A stretch of 64,000 nt of DNA, taken from NCBI GenBank assembly GCA_910579675.1, contig CAJTUF010000007.1, forward strand, positions 54,984 through 118,983. The letters are read 5' to 3'. This stretch comes from an uncultured Muribaculaceae bacterium (GTDB taxonomy: Bacteria; Bacteroidota; Bacteroidia; Bacteroidales; Muribaculaceae). The notes beneath the pieces are model-generated. The model worked only from the letters and a program-made list of their open reading frames with translations, did no database searches and was not told the origin of the DNA. Shown here one piece after another: positions 18,122-26,173 of the stretch. Within the stretch, counting starts at the first letter, position 1. Each line of letters opens with the position of its first letter. The position numbers were made by a program, and so were the translations under genes.

Positions 18122-18186
18122 ATATTGAGTGATCAAAGCAGAACGATTGAACTCGTATCTCGTATCTAAATTAAAGACAATTTGAT

Positions 18187-18414
18187 ATGGACAAACATGA
18201 AACAAAGAATCAGATAGACTACATTGTGATGTGTGTCAGTGAATTTGCAAATCGATTCAAGCTGACCAATCAACAGGCATACGCATATCTGCGTCGTTTC
18301 AGCGGTATTGAGTTGATCATGAAGCATTATGGTATAATGCACACTCTGCCGCTTAACGATGCTGTGGAAAGTCTGCAAACATTATGCTATCGCAAAGGAG
18401 GGCGTGTGATATGA
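18187..18414 (+). CDS. DUF3791 small protein, first gene of a three-gene cassette
   Basis: A 75-residue protein of the DUF3791 type (KNQIDYIVMCVSEFANRFKL, QQAYAYLRRFSGIELIMKHY, LHTLPLNDAV-like end). It is a small, mostly helical, charged protein with no signal peptide. Its stop overlaps the ATG of the DUF3990 gene (ATGA), and an aaaggagg site for that gene lies inside its end. DUF3791 genes are recurrently found beside DUF3990 genes, and the pairing suggests an antitoxin or partner role, which is inference. Base composition is lower in GC than the surrounding housekeeping genes, consistent with transfer. Confidence 0.75.
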   Translation: MDKHETKNQIDYIVMCVSEFANRFKLTNQQAYAYLRRFSGIELIMKHYGIMHTLPLNDAVESLQTLCYRKGGRVI

Positions 18415-18896
18415 TAAGACTTCATCATGGCTCCAATGTAGGTATTGACGCAATCGATTTGTCGTTAAGCAAAAAGGGCAAAGATTTCGGTCAAGGATTT
18501 TATCTCAACCCCAGTTACAAACAAGCTCTTGAAATGGCTGAGTTTAAAGTGGACATCTTCGGAGTGGGAATTCCACTCGTTTCATCGTTTGACTTTGATG
18601 AAGATGCAGCTCGTGAAGCAGGTTTGTCAATCAAGGTCTTTGATGATTACAGCAAGGAGTGGGCCCAATTTGTTGTCGACAACAGAAATAACAATTCTGA
18701 CTATCCCATTCACGATTTTGACATTGTAATCGGACCAATAGCCGATGACAAGGTGGGCTTTCAAATCCGGAAGTATATCGAGAACGAGATATCTATTGAC
18801 AAACTGATAGAACGAATCAAGTACTACGGTGATAAGTCCACACAGTATTTCTTCGGCACAGAAAAGTCATTGAACTATTTAAGCAAAGTATTATGA
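18411..18896 (+). CDS. DUF3990 protein, putative ADP-ribosyltransferase-fold toxin
   Basis: A 161-residue protein starting at the ATG that overlaps the previous stop and has a good aaaggagg site, giving MIRLHHGSN. The N-terminal part has the DUF3990 pattern LHHGSN...IDL..SKKGKDFGQGFYLN...QALEMA, which resembles the first strands of ADP-ribosyltransferase or RES-type folds (R/H-G ... G-x-G-F-Y ... A). A mid DYPIHDFDIVIGPIADDK segment and a late STQYFFGTEKSLNYL segment with a Q-x-x-F-x-T-E pattern would fit the ART catalytic Glu. The ART call is fold inference; no activity is shown. The stop overlaps the third gene by four bases. Confidence 0.75.
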   Translation: MIRLHHGSNVGIDAIDLSLSKKGKDFGQGFYLNPSYKQALEMAEFKVDIFGVGIPLVSSFDFDEDAAREAGLSIKVFDDYSKEWAQFVVDNRNNNSDYPIHDFDIVIGPIADDKVGFQIRKYIENEISIDKLIERIKYYGDKSTQYFFGTEKSLNYLSKVL

Positions 18897-19114
18897 ACAA
18901 AGAGATGCAATATCAGGTAGAATGTCTTGCTTCTGACTTAACTGAAATGCTGATGGCAGAATATGGCTGGGAGATGCTCAAAGCTCTTGATGTGCTTTAT
19001 GGCTCGGAGACTTTCGCCAAACTCAATGATCCCAAATGTGGTTTGTATTATCAAGGCGCGGTCTATGTTTTCTCATTCTTGAAAAATGAAATAGAGACAG
19101 GCAAAGTCGGGTAA
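18893..19114 (+). CDS. DUF3791-like small protein, third gene of the cassette
   Basis: A 73-residue protein (QYQVECLASDLTEMLMAEY, GWEMLKALDVLYGSETFAKL, GLYYQGAVYVFSFLKNEI), similar in style and length to DUF3791 proteins but not a copy of the first gene. It starts in the ATGA overlap with the DUF3990 stop, so all three genes are translationally coupled. The acidic helical character fits an antitoxin or chaperone partner. No DNA-binding motif is visible. Confidence 0.65.
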   Translation: MNKEMQYQVECLASDLTEMLMAEYGWEMLKALDVLYGSETFAKLNDPKCGLYYQGAVYVFSFLKNEIETGKVG

Positions 19115-19234
19115 CACATTCCGACAGCATCAGACCAATCCACTCCATAACTGTTGACAGCGCATGGTGAAAAAACCGGCGTAATAGGGGCAACTTCTTT
19201 GCCTCCCGATGGTTCGTATGTGAAAAAAAATTAT

Positions 19235-19242
19235 TACCTTTG
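19235..19242 (+). promoter_or_regulatory. -7 element of rpsO
   Basis: TACCTTTG matches TAnnTTTG. The leader to the rpsO ATG is about 50 bases. No clear -33 TTTG is present at the standard distance. Confidence 0.65.
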
Positions 19243-19295
19243 CAGCCGATAAACAAATCCCAATATATAATCACTTAATAATCCCCTTCGAAAGA

Positions 19296-19571
19296 ATGCA
19301 CTTGAATTCTGAAGAAAAGACGGAAATCTTTGAGAAGTACGGTAAGGGCAAGACTGATACTGGCTCCCCCGAAGCTCAGATAGCATTATTCTCAGTCCGT
19401 ATTGCTCATTTGACTCAGCACCTGAAGTCAAATCACAAAGATTATACCACCGCTCGTGCTCTTAAGGCCCTCGTAGGTAAGCGTCGTCGCCTTCTTGATT
19501 ACCTCATCAAGAAAGACATCACCCGCTACCGCGCCATCATCGCCCAGAAAGAGCTCGGTATCCGCAAGTAA
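19296..19571 (+). CDS. rpsO: 30S ribosomal protein S15
   Basis: A 91-residue protein with the S15 blocks TGSPEAQIALFSVRI, LTQHLKSNHKDYTTARAL and GKRRRLLDYLIKKDITRYRAII. It binds 16S rRNA early in small-subunit assembly. The length is two residues above the common 89. It has its own promoter and a long hairpin after it. The polynucleotide phosphorylase gene that follows rpsO in many bacteria is not here. Confidence 0.97.
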   Translation: MHLNSEEKTEIFEKYGKGKTDTGSPEAQIALFSVRIAHLTQHLKSNHKDYTTARALKALVGKRRRLLDYLIKKDITRYRAIIAQKELGIRK

Positions 19572-19608
19572 GGCTCAGCCTCGCTTAACGATTACAGACC
19601 ATCAACAC

Positions 19609-19655
19609 GAAGCCGCCACAGAAAAATCCTTTTTTCCGTGGCGGCTTCAGTTTAA
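19609..19655. terminator. Terminator hairpin between rpsO and the convergent CBM9-like gene
   Basis: An 11-bp perfect stem (19609-19619 with 19638-19648) with a further gaaaaa/tttttc extension inside. It can serve both converging genes. Confidence 0.75.
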
Positions 19656-19682
19656 GTAAGTCCCGTACTGTTTTGCCGTGGG

Positions 19683-20336
19683 TCAGGCGTCGAGTATAAT
19701 CTTGGAGAAAAACTCGGGACGGTGGAAGTCGGGTTCGGGAGTGGATATAGGGGCCCACGACAGGAAGTGGGGCGATGAGGTGCGGTCGGCACACTTGTAG
19801 AAGTTGCCCATCAGCTCCACGGGAGTGTCTTTCCACTCTATGCCGAGAAGCGACATGGGGATTGCCTCACACAGATTCCAGGCAAATAGACCTTCGAGCA
19901 TCTCGAAGGGGCGGTTGCCACACGATGCGTAGCGCCTTACGCTGTTGAGTTCCTCGTCGGAGAGGGGGGTGGAGTTGTGGCGGTCTGTGCGGCGCGATGC
20001 CGAGATGGTGCCTATGCAGTTGCACTCAAAATTGATATAGGGTGTGCGGCCTTCGGGTGCGACGAAAAATTCGACACATGAGTCTTCGTGGACAGGCGAC
20101 ATATTGGTGTCGTTAACTGCGCGGAGGTAGTTGCATCTCACGAAAAAGTCGACATAGATGTCTTTGCCATCGTGGGCCAGAGTGGCGGTGGTGAGGGGAT
20201 GGTAGGGAAACTGGTCGGGCCAGTTGAGCGAGTCGATGGAGATGCGTGTGCCCTGCTCTTCGAGCAAGCGGGCGGCATCGGCAAGGCTGTCGCACGATGC
20301 CAATGCGGGCAGGTAGGGTATGTGGAGGGGTTCCAT
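19683..20336 (-). CDS. CBM9-like carbohydrate-binding protein
   Basis: A 217-residue protein resembling the carbohydrate-binding family 9-like proteins of Bacteroidetes (LNWPDQFPYHP near residue 35, KDIYVDFFVRCNYLRAV, EDSCVEFFVAPEG, YINFECNCIGTI, and a final SWAPISTPEPDFHRPEFFSKI). The DSCVEFF and PDFH motifs are the characteristic ones. No signal peptide is visible from the ATG at 20336 (MEPLHIPYLPAL). The function of this stand-alone cytoplasmic-looking form is not known. It lies 43 bases downstream of the LysE-type gene on the same strand, so the two may be co-transcribed. Confidence 0.7.
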   Translation of the reverse strand: MEPLHIPYLPALASCDSLADAARLLEEQGTRISIDSLNWPDQFPYHPLTTATLAHDGKDIYVDFFVRCNYLRAVNDTNMSPVHEDSCVEFFVAPEGRTPYINFECNCIGTISASRRTDRHNSTPLSDEELNSVRRYASCGNRPFEMLEGLFAWNLCEAIPMSLLGIEWKDTPVELMGNFYKCADRTSSPHFLSWAPISTPEPDFHRPEFFSKIILDA

Positions 20337-20379
20337 GGTAGATAAAAAATTAGGGAGGGGTGAATGATGGTGAGCTGGC

Positions 20380-21027
20380 TTAAAACAGTAGCGAGCCAAG
20401 CGAATCGTAGATGCCAAAGGCAGCCATGAGCAGCACGAATATCGCTATGGCGCGGTTGATGCGCTTCATGGACCGGACGGTGAAGCGCCCGCGTATTTTG
20501 TCAATCAGATAGGTGATGCCGGTCCACCAGCCTATTGCTCCGGCAGCGATACACGCAAAGCCGAGCACATAGTGAAGTCCGCTTGTGGGCAGATCCAGAA
20601 AGCTGAACCGGGCAAAGAGGCCTATGATGAAAAAGAGTATCAGCGGGTTGGAGAATGTGAGAAGAAATCCGGTGGCAAAATCGCGCAGGAATGTGCCCGA
20701 ATGAGCAGGGGTGCGAGGCAGCTCCACCCGTTTCGACGGATTGTTGATGAAGAGATATATGCCATAGACCACCAGCACTATCGATCCGATGCATTGCAGG
20801 ATGGCGCGGTGGGTGGATATGAATCCGGTGATAAACGACAGGCCGAAAGCAGTGAGGAGGCAATAGATTATGTCGGAGAGCGATGCTCCGAGTCCTGTAG
20901 CCAATCCCTTGCGGCGTCCGCGGTTGAGGGTGCGCTGAATCACCAGCACACCTATCGGGCCCATCGGGGCTGAGATAAGGATGCCAATCATGAGGCCGGA
21001 AAATATGATGTACAGTATCGTCTCCAT
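20380..21027 (-). CDS. LysE-family amino-acid exporter
   Basis: A 215-residue inner-membrane protein with about six membrane segments and the family signature ISAPMGPIGVLVIQRTLNRGRRKGLATGLGASLSD near its N-terminus. LysE/RhtB proteins export amino acids or similar small molecules. The ATG at 21027 is chosen because the promoter just upstream (21036-21067) would not transcribe a longer reading. The substrate cannot be named. Confidence 0.88.
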   Translation of the reverse strand: METILYIIFSGLMIGILISAPMGPIGVLVIQRTLNRGRRKGLATGLGASLSDIIYCLLTAFGLSFITGFISTHRAILQCIGSIVLVVYGIYLFINNPSKRVELPRTPAHSGTFLRDFATGFLLTFSNPLILFFIIGLFARFSFLDLPTSGLHYVLGFACIAAGAIGWWTGITYLIDKIRGRFTVRSMKRINRAIAIFVLLMAAFGIYDSLGSLLF

Positions 21028-21035
21028 CAAGAGTG

Positions 21036-21067
21036 CAAAGTTAATCAAAACCGCCGTAGGGTGCAAA
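21036..21067 (-). promoter_or_regulatory. Promoter of the LysE-type gene, near-leaderless
   Basis: On the minus strand: TTTG (21064-21067), 20 bases, TAACTTTG (21036-21043). The -7 element ends only eight bases from the ATG, so the transcript would have almost no leader. Confidence 0.7.
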
Positions 21068-21073
21068 AATAAA

Positions 21074-21105
21074 TTTGTGTCAGCGGGCTATAATGGCTAA
21101 TTTTG
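21074..21105 (+). promoter_or_regulatory. Divergent promoter of the DNA alkylation repair-like gene
   Basis: TTTG (21074-21077), 20 bases, TAATTTTG (21098-21105) match the consensus in full. The start codon is 35 bases further on. Confidence 0.7.
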
Positions 21106-21139
21106 CATTTGTAAAAAATCATCCACAAGCCTTAAAGAT

Positions 21140-21694
21140 ATGACATCATACAGCAGAATGCAGGAAATGAAGCGCGCTATCTATGCCATGCGCAACGGTG
21201 TTGTGGCCGATGCTCTCCGCAGCGCGCGTTCCCCCTATCGTTTTATTATGGGTGTAAATCTGCCGCAGCTCAAGGAGATTGCAGCGCGCTTTGGCAGAGA
21301 TGCGGCGTTGGCTGCCGAGTTGCGGGCCGACACCGTGTGTCGCGAGAGCCAGCTCATGGCGCCGCTTGTGGCCGACCCTGATGCGGTTGATGCCGTTGAG
21401 GCGCAGAAATGGTTGCTGGGCTCTACGAGCCGCGAGGCCACTGATATATTGTGCCACTCCCTTCTGCGCCATCGCGACGATGCAATGGATCTTGCCCGCA
21501 TAGCTTTGGCCGTTGAAGATGAGAGCGGCGATGTGGGCTATGCCGGGCTTCGCCTTCTCTGGAATCTTGTGGCCCGGTATCCTGCCGAAGTGCTCGGGAT
21601 GGCCGAGGCAGAGCTGGTGTCGGGCCGCACATCGACGGCGAGGATGGCTCAGGCGTTGGCCGATGAGGCACGGTTTATCCTCGGCATTGAGTAA
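21140..21694 (+). CDS. DNA alkylation repair-like HEAT protein
   Basis: A 184-residue helical protein that looks like a short member of the AlkD/HEAT-like DNA alkylation repair family (FIMGVNLPQLKEIAARFGRDAALAAEL, ESQLMAPLVADP, EATDILCHSLLRH). The full-size AlkD is about 230 residues, so some terminal helices may be missing. The catalytic-type Trp/Asp pair of AlkD is not obvious here. It has its own promoter and ends two bases before the convergent EamA stop. Function is by resemblance only. Confidence 0.6.
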   Translation: MTSYSRMQEMKRAIYAMRNGVVADALRSARSPYRFIMGVNLPQLKEIAARFGRDAALAAELRADTVCRESQLMAPLVADPDAVDAVEAQKWLLGSTSREATDILCHSLLRHRDDAMDLARIALAVEDESGDVGYAGLRLLWNLVARYPAEVLGMAEAELVSGRTSTARMAQALADEARFILGIE

Positions 21695-21696
21695 GA

Positions 21697-22629
21697 TCAG
21701 TGGCTCTTGGTGAGCGGAGAGTGGCCGCTGGTGAGCTTTTCGGAGAGTATCACGCCTCCGAGGATGAGGAGGCATCCGGTGATGCCAATCACAGTGATGC
21801 TCTCACCAAGCACCACGGCCGAGAGGATCAGCGTCACAACCGGGCTGAAATATAGATAATTGCCACTCTTTACCGCGCCGAGGCGTCGCACAGTCAGCGC
21901 CCAGAGCAGATAGGCCAGGAAAGAGCATATGAGCCCGAGGAAGCCTATGTTGAGCAATACTTCGGTTGATAGCAGCATGGATATAGACGCATGGGTGGGC
22001 TCGATGGCCATGAGTGGAAGAGCCGTTATCATGCCGTAGAAAAAGGTTTTGCGCGAGATAAACCATGCGGAGTAGGTGGCGTTGAGGGGGCGGAGAAGCA
22101 GGGTGTAAAGAGCCCACGAGATTGCAGCAAGGAATGCGAGCATATCGCCGAAGGGGTTGACATTGACCTCGACGCTGCTGTTGAAGATCACGCATCCCAC
22201 ACCTATAAGAGCAATCGCAGATCCGAGTATGAATCCCCGCGATAGGCGGTCGGTCTTGAACACCAGAGTAGCTATAAGAAATGTGATGATGGGAGAGAGA
22301 GCGGTGATGAGCGACACATTGCTCACCAGGGTGTAGATCACAGCCGTGTTTTCGGCAATAAAATATACGGAGCCGCCGCAGATGCCGCAGAGAAGAAAAA
22401 GCAGCTCATCACGCTTTGACCTGCTGAAGAACGGGCGAGGGCATATGAGGAGGGTGAGGAAGTAGGCTATTGCAAAACGGTAGATATAGATCTCGACAGC
22501 ATTAAGGCCATGCTGGGTGAGCACCTTTGTGGCCACGAATGATGCGCCCCAGGCCGATACGGCGATCAATGCTCCAAGATGGATGACCAATGACTGGTAG
22601 CGGGTGGGGGAATGGTATTTGCTGCTCAT
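21697..22629 (-). CDS. EamA/DMT-family transporter
   Basis: A 310-residue inner-membrane protein with ten predicted membrane segments in two EamA repeats; the first repeat has GASFVATKVLTQHGLNAVEIYIYR and the second ISWALYTLLLRPL and LGLICSFLAYLLWALTVRRLG. Members export metabolites or amino acids. The ATG at 22629 (MSSKYHSPTRYQ) fits a -7 element at 22707-22714 on the minus strand. The C-terminal tail after the last helix is short and basic. The substrate is unknown. Confidence 0.9.
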   Translation of the reverse strand: MSSKYHSPTRYQSLVIHLGALIAVSAWGASFVATKVLTQHGLNAVEIYIYRFAIAYFLTLLICPRPFFSRSKRDELLFLLCGICGGSVYFIAENTAVIYTLVSNVSLITALSPIITFLIATLVFKTDRLSRGFILGSAIALIGVGCVIFNSSVEVNVNPFGDMLAFLAAISWALYTLLLRPLNATYSAWFISRKTFFYGMITALPLMAIEPTHASISMLLSTEVLLNIGFLGLICSFLAYLLWALTVRRLGAVKSGNYLYFSPVVTLILSAVVLGESITVIGITGCLLILGGVILSEKLTSGHSPLTKSH

Positions 22630-22800
22630 GATAGTAGATTGCGACGATGGGTGGAATCGGAAATAAAGTTTACGCAACGGCTCTGAGGGCCGCTTCAACA
22701 ATGCAACAAAATTAGTAAAATTTTACGAAAGGAACTTAAAAACTTTTGCAATGGCTACAACCATACGTAGCGGCGGTGTGTTAATGAAGAAATAATTTAT

Positions 22801-22808
22801 TACCTTTG
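22801..22808 (+). promoter_or_regulatory. -7 element of the glycine-zipper OmpA lipoprotein gene
   Basis: TACCTTTG matches TAnnTTTG, about 70 bases before the start codon. No clear -33 element is seen. Confidence 0.6.
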
Positions 22809-22880
22809 CCGGGCCAAAAGAAATCATTGATTCCTATTACCGGCATCATATGATATTGATATAACCAAAATACAAGCATT

Positions 22881-23582
22881 ATGAAAATCATGAAGACTTT
22901 GGCTGCCGGCGCTCTCGCCCTCAGCCTTGTTGTGACCGCCGGTTGCAGCAGCATGACGAATCTCGGTAAAGGTGCCGCTATAGGTGGTGGCGCAGGCGCT
23001 GCCACAGGTGCAGGCATAGGCGCGCTCATAGGCGGTGGCAAAGGCGCAGGTATAGGAGCGGCCATCGGTGCTGCCGTAGGATCGGGCGCAGGTATGCTCA
23101 TCGGCAAGAAGATGGATAAGCAGAAGAAGGAGCTCGAAGAGCAGCTTCAGGGCGCCGCTACTGTCGATACCGTCACCGATACCAATGGTCTTACTGCAAT
23201 CCGTGTCACTTTTGAAGGTGGCATTCTGTTCCCCACCAATGGCACAACTCTGAGCCAGAGCGCCCGCAAGGATCTCACCAAGTTTGCCGCATCGCTGCTG
23301 GCCAACCCCGATACCGATGTGCAGATCTATGGCTTTACCGACAATACCGGTTCGCTTGAGGTCAACACCCGTGTGGCCAATGGTCGCGCTGATGCTGTCG
23401 AGACATATCTCCTCGAAAGCGGCATTCCCGCCAAGCGCATGGTGGCACAGGGCTTGCCTATGCAGGATTATGTGGCATCTAACGAAACTGCTGCCGGACG
23501 TGCGCAGAACCGTCGAGTAGAGATCTACATTCTGGCCAACCAGTCGATGGTGGAAAAAGCCGAGGCCGGTACGCTCAAATAA
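22881..23582 (+). CDS. OmpA-family lipoprotein with glycine zipper
   Basis: A 233-residue outer-membrane lipoprotein. A signal peptide with lipobox VVTAGC (Cys22) is followed by a glycine-zipper stretch (about residues 34-76, repeats of GAGIGALIGGG type), a short coiled KKMDKQKKELEEQLQG, and a C-terminal OmpA peptidoglycan-binding domain (about 105-225; NPDTDVQIYGFTDNTGS, NGRADAVETYLL, GRAQNRRVEIYIL). It links the outer membrane to the cell wall. It is monocistronic, with its own promoter and a strong terminator. Confidence 0.93.
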   Translation: MKIMKTLAAGALALSLVVTAGCSSMTNLGKGAAIGGGAGAATGAGIGALIGGGKGAGIGAAIGAAVGSGAGMLIGKKMDKQKKELEEQLQGAATVDTVTDTNGLTAIRVTFEGGILFPTNGTTLSQSARKDLTKFAASLLANPDTDVQIYGFTDNTGSLEVNTRVANGRADAVETYLLESGIPAKRMVAQGLPMQDYVASNETAAGRAQNRRVEIYILANQSMVEKAEAGTLK

Positions 23583-23619
23583 TTCATGTTGGGTCGTATC
23601 CGCTAAAGGATACTTGTAA

Positions 23620-23670
23620 GGTGGCGCGCAGGGAGATGATCTCTCCGGCGCGCCACCGCTGTGTTTTTTT
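23620..23670 (+). terminator. Terminator of the OmpA lipoprotein gene
   Basis: A 9-bp GC stem ggtggcgcg/cgcgccacc (23620-23628 with 23649-23657) with an inner hairpin is followed by a run of Ts. Confidence 0.8.
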
Positions 23671-23682
23671 TATGGTGGCGCA

Positions 23683-23723
23683 GAAAAAGGTCCGGCCGGA
23701 GCCTCGGTGAGGTCCGGCCGGAC
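23683..23723 (-). terminator. Terminator of the EF-G2 gene
   Basis: Stem gtccggccgga/tccggccggac (23690-23700 with 23713-23723). On the minus strand it is followed by ccttttt. It looks like a direct repeat of ggtccggccgga because the arms are themselves nearly palindromic. Confidence 0.75.
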
Positions 23724-23767
23724 GTGCAGATTAGTGTATCGAGATCGGGAGAGAATGTGCGGAGTGC

Positions 23768-25927
23768 CTATTCGTCGGCGCCTGCCTTTTCGGCATACTC
23801 CTTGAGGAGGCGGTCCTGAACGTCGCCGGGCACAAGCTCGTAGCCTGCAAAGTTCATGGTGAACGATGAGCGGCCACCGGTGATCGATGACAGTGCGGTG
23901 GAGTAGCTGCTCATCTCCTTCAGGGGCACCTTGGCCGAGATTTTCTCAAAGCCGTTTTCGCTGCTCATGCCCATGATGATGCCACGGCGTCCCTGAAGGT
24001 CGCTCATCACATCGCCCATGGAGTCGGCGGGCACCATGACATCAACGTCATACACCGGCTCAAGAATCTTGGGGTTGGAGTTGCGGAATGCTTCGCTGAA
24101 GGCGTTGCGGCCTGCGAGGCGGAATGAGATTTCGTTTGAGTCGACGGGGTGCATCTTTCCGTCGTAGATGCACACACGCACATCGCGGGCATACGATCCG
24201 GTGAGGGGGCCTTGCTCCATGCGGTCCATGAGACCTTTGACTATGGCGGGGATGAAGCGGGTGTCGATTGCGCCTCCGACAATGCAGTCGCACACAACGA
24301 GCTTACCGCCCCAATCGAGGGGTATTTCCTGAGTGTTGCGCACCTTCATCACATATTCCTGATTGCCGAAGCGATAGGTGGTGGGCTCAGGCATCCCTTC
24401 GGTGTAGGGCTCGATGATAAGGTGTACTTCGCCAAACTGTCCGGAGCCACCGCTCTGCTTTTTGTGGCGATAGTCGGCGCGGGCGGCCTTGGTGATGGTC
24501 TCGCGATAGGGTATCTTGGGCTCGTCGAATACGATGGGTAGCTTGTCGTTGTTTTCTACACGCCACTTGAGGGTGCGGAGGTGGAATTCGCCCTGACCCT
24601 TGAGGAGTGTCTGCTTGAGCTCTTTCGACTGCTTGATGACCCATGTGGGATCCTCCTCGTGCATGCGGGTGAGGATAGCGGCGAGTTTCTCTGCATCGCT
24701 CTCGGTCACCGGGCGTATGGCACGCTGATATTTGGGGGCGGGATACTTGATGAAGTCGAAGGCATAATCGCAGCCCTTGGCGTCGAGGGTGTTGCCGGTG
24801 CGCACATCTTTGAGCTTCACAGCTGCGCCTATGTCGCCGGCATGAAGGGTGTCTACGGGGGTCTTGATCTGGCCGCACACGCAGAATATCTGGGCCAGGC
24901 GCTCCTTGGAGCCGCGGCTTACATTATCCAGATCGGCGCCAGCGGTAAGGGTGCCGCTCATAACCTTGAAGTAGCTCACCTCGCCGATATGGGGCTCGAT
25001 GGTGGTCTTGAACACGAAGAGGCTCAGAGGGCCGTCGCTGCATGGGGGCACTGGCTCGCCTGCTGTGTTGAGTGGTGCCGGCATGTCGTCGACAAATGGC
25101 ACAACGTTGCCCAAAAACTCCATCATGCGGCGCACACCCATATCCTTGAGGGCGCTGACGCAGAACACAGGATAGATCGAGCGGTCGATGAGTCCCTTGC
25201 GGATACCCATGCGCATTTCGTCTTCGGTGAGATGCCCCTCTTCAAAGAATTTGTCCATGAGGGTCTCGTCGTTTTCGGCGGCAGCCTCGACGAGCTGCTG
25301 GTGGAGCTCCTTGGCGCGTTCCATCTCTTCGGCGGGTATCTCCTCGATTGTGGGCACACCGCCGTCGGGTCCCCATGAGTATTTTTTCATGAGGAGGACG
25401 TCGATCATGGCGTTGAAGCCGGGGCCGCAGCTGAGCGGATATTGGATGGGGGTGATCTTCGGACCGAAGATTTCGCGGAGCTGCTCGAGCGAATTTTCAT
25501 AATCGGCCTTCTCGCCATCGAGCTGGTTGAGGGCGAATATCACGGGCTTTTTAACAGAGGCGCAGGTGCGGAAGATGTTTTGTGTGCCTACCTCGACGCC
25601 ATACTGCGAGTCGACCACGATGACGCCGGTGTCGGTGACTCCGAGGGCAGTTATGGCATTGCCCACAAAGTCGTCGGCTCCCGGGCAGTCGATCACATTG
25701 AGCTTCTTGCCGAGAAATTCGGCGTGGAATATGGTGGAAAACACGGAGTAGCCGTATTCCTTTTCTACCGGGAAGTAGTCGCTGACGGTGTTTCCGGCTT
25801 CGATAGTGCCGCGGCGTTTTATCACTCCACACTCGTAGAGCATAGCTTCGGCGAGTGTGGTTTTACCGGAACCCTTGCTACCGAGCAGGGCTATGTTTTT
25901 GATTTCGTTAGTCTGATAAACCTTCAT
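23768..25927 (-). CDS. EF-G2-type translation elongation factor paralogue, GTPase motifs degenerate
   Basis: A 719-residue protein with all five EF-G domains in order. The GTPase motifs deviate from canonical EF-G: the P-loop is GSKGSGKT (16-23) instead of the AHIDAGKTT form; switch I has YGYS where EF-G has RGIT; G3 is DCPGADD with Ala84 in place of the catalytic His; G4 is NQLD (134-137) in place of NKMD. Domain IV (ADYRHKKQSGGSGQFGEVHLIIEP) and domain V are intact, so ribosome binding is likely. This pattern is that of Bacteroides EF-G2, reported to support translocation without GTP hydrolysis and to be used under nutrient limitation. A canonical fusA is expected elsewhere. It is transcribed divergently from the rpsA side. 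Confidence 0.9.
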   Translation of the reverse strand: MKVYQTNEIKNIALLGSKGSGKTTLAEAMLYECGVIKRRGTIEAGNTVSDYFPVEKEYGYSVFSTIFHAEFLGKKLNVIDCPGADDFVGNAITALGVTDTGVIVVDSQYGVEVGTQNIFRTCASVKKPVIFALNQLDGEKADYENSLEQLREIFGPKITPIQYPLSCGPGFNAMIDVLLMKKYSWGPDGGVPTIEEIPAEEMERAKELHQQLVEAAAENDETLMDKFFEEGHLTEDEMRMGIRKGLIDRSIYPVFCVSALKDMGVRRMMEFLGNVVPFVDDMPAPLNTAGEPVPPCSDGPLSLFVFKTTIEPHIGEVSYFKVMSGTLTAGADLDNVSRGSKERLAQIFCVCGQIKTPVDTLHAGDIGAAVKLKDVRTGNTLDAKGCDYAFDFIKYPAPKYQRAIRPVTESDAEKLAAILTRMHEEDPTWVIKQSKELKQTLLKGQGEFHLRTLKWRVENNDKLPIVFDEPKIPYRETITKAARADYRHKKQSGGSGQFGEVHLIIEPYTEGMPEPTTYRFGNQEYVMKVRNTQEIPLDWGGKLVVCDCIVGGAIDTRFIPAIVKGLMDRMEQGPLTGSYARDVRVCIYDGKMHPVDSNEISFRLAGRNAFSEAFRNSNPKILEPVYDVDVMVPADSMGDVMSDLQGRRGIIMGMSSENGFEKISAKVPLKEMSSYSTALSSITGGRSSFTMNFAGYELVPGDVQDRLLKEYAEKAGADE

Positions 25928-26136
25928 GTTGAGTAGGGTTTATAGGTTGATATTAGTATTCTTAGGTATATAGGAGAGAGATTGCATGAGCAATTCGGGG
26001 CTAAATTTAGTGAAAAGCCACGACCGGAGCGCATAAAAGTGATATGTTATGCAACATGATTATTAGGCATGTCGGTTTCTGATGCATGGCAAACAGGCTG
26101 TTGGGATGATGAATTGACATAAAGAGGACGAAAAAG

Positions 26137-26167
26137 TTTGATTATTGAAAAATAAGCAGTAATTTTG
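26137..26167 (+). promoter_or_regulatory. Promoter of the candidate noncoding RNA
   Basis: TTTG (26137-26140), 19 bases, TAATTTTG (26160-26167): a full consensus match, with no start codon and ribosome site close behind it. Confidence 0.7.
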
Positions 26168-26173
26168 CGGCAA

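Noticed and set aside
22781..23107. Ala/Pro repeat protein on the minus strand
   Set aside because: It is the antisense of the glycine-zipper stretch of the OmpA lipoprotein; the repeats come from the GGC/GCC codons.
23690..23723. Direct repeat of ggtccggccgga
   Set aside because: The two copies pair as a terminator hairpin for the EF-G2 gene; not an att site or CRISPR-like repeat.
24581..25378. 265-codon plus-strand frame inside the EF-G2 gene
   Set aside because: EF-G2 on the minus strand explains the sequence; the antisense protein is Ala/His/Glu-rich and unlike any family.
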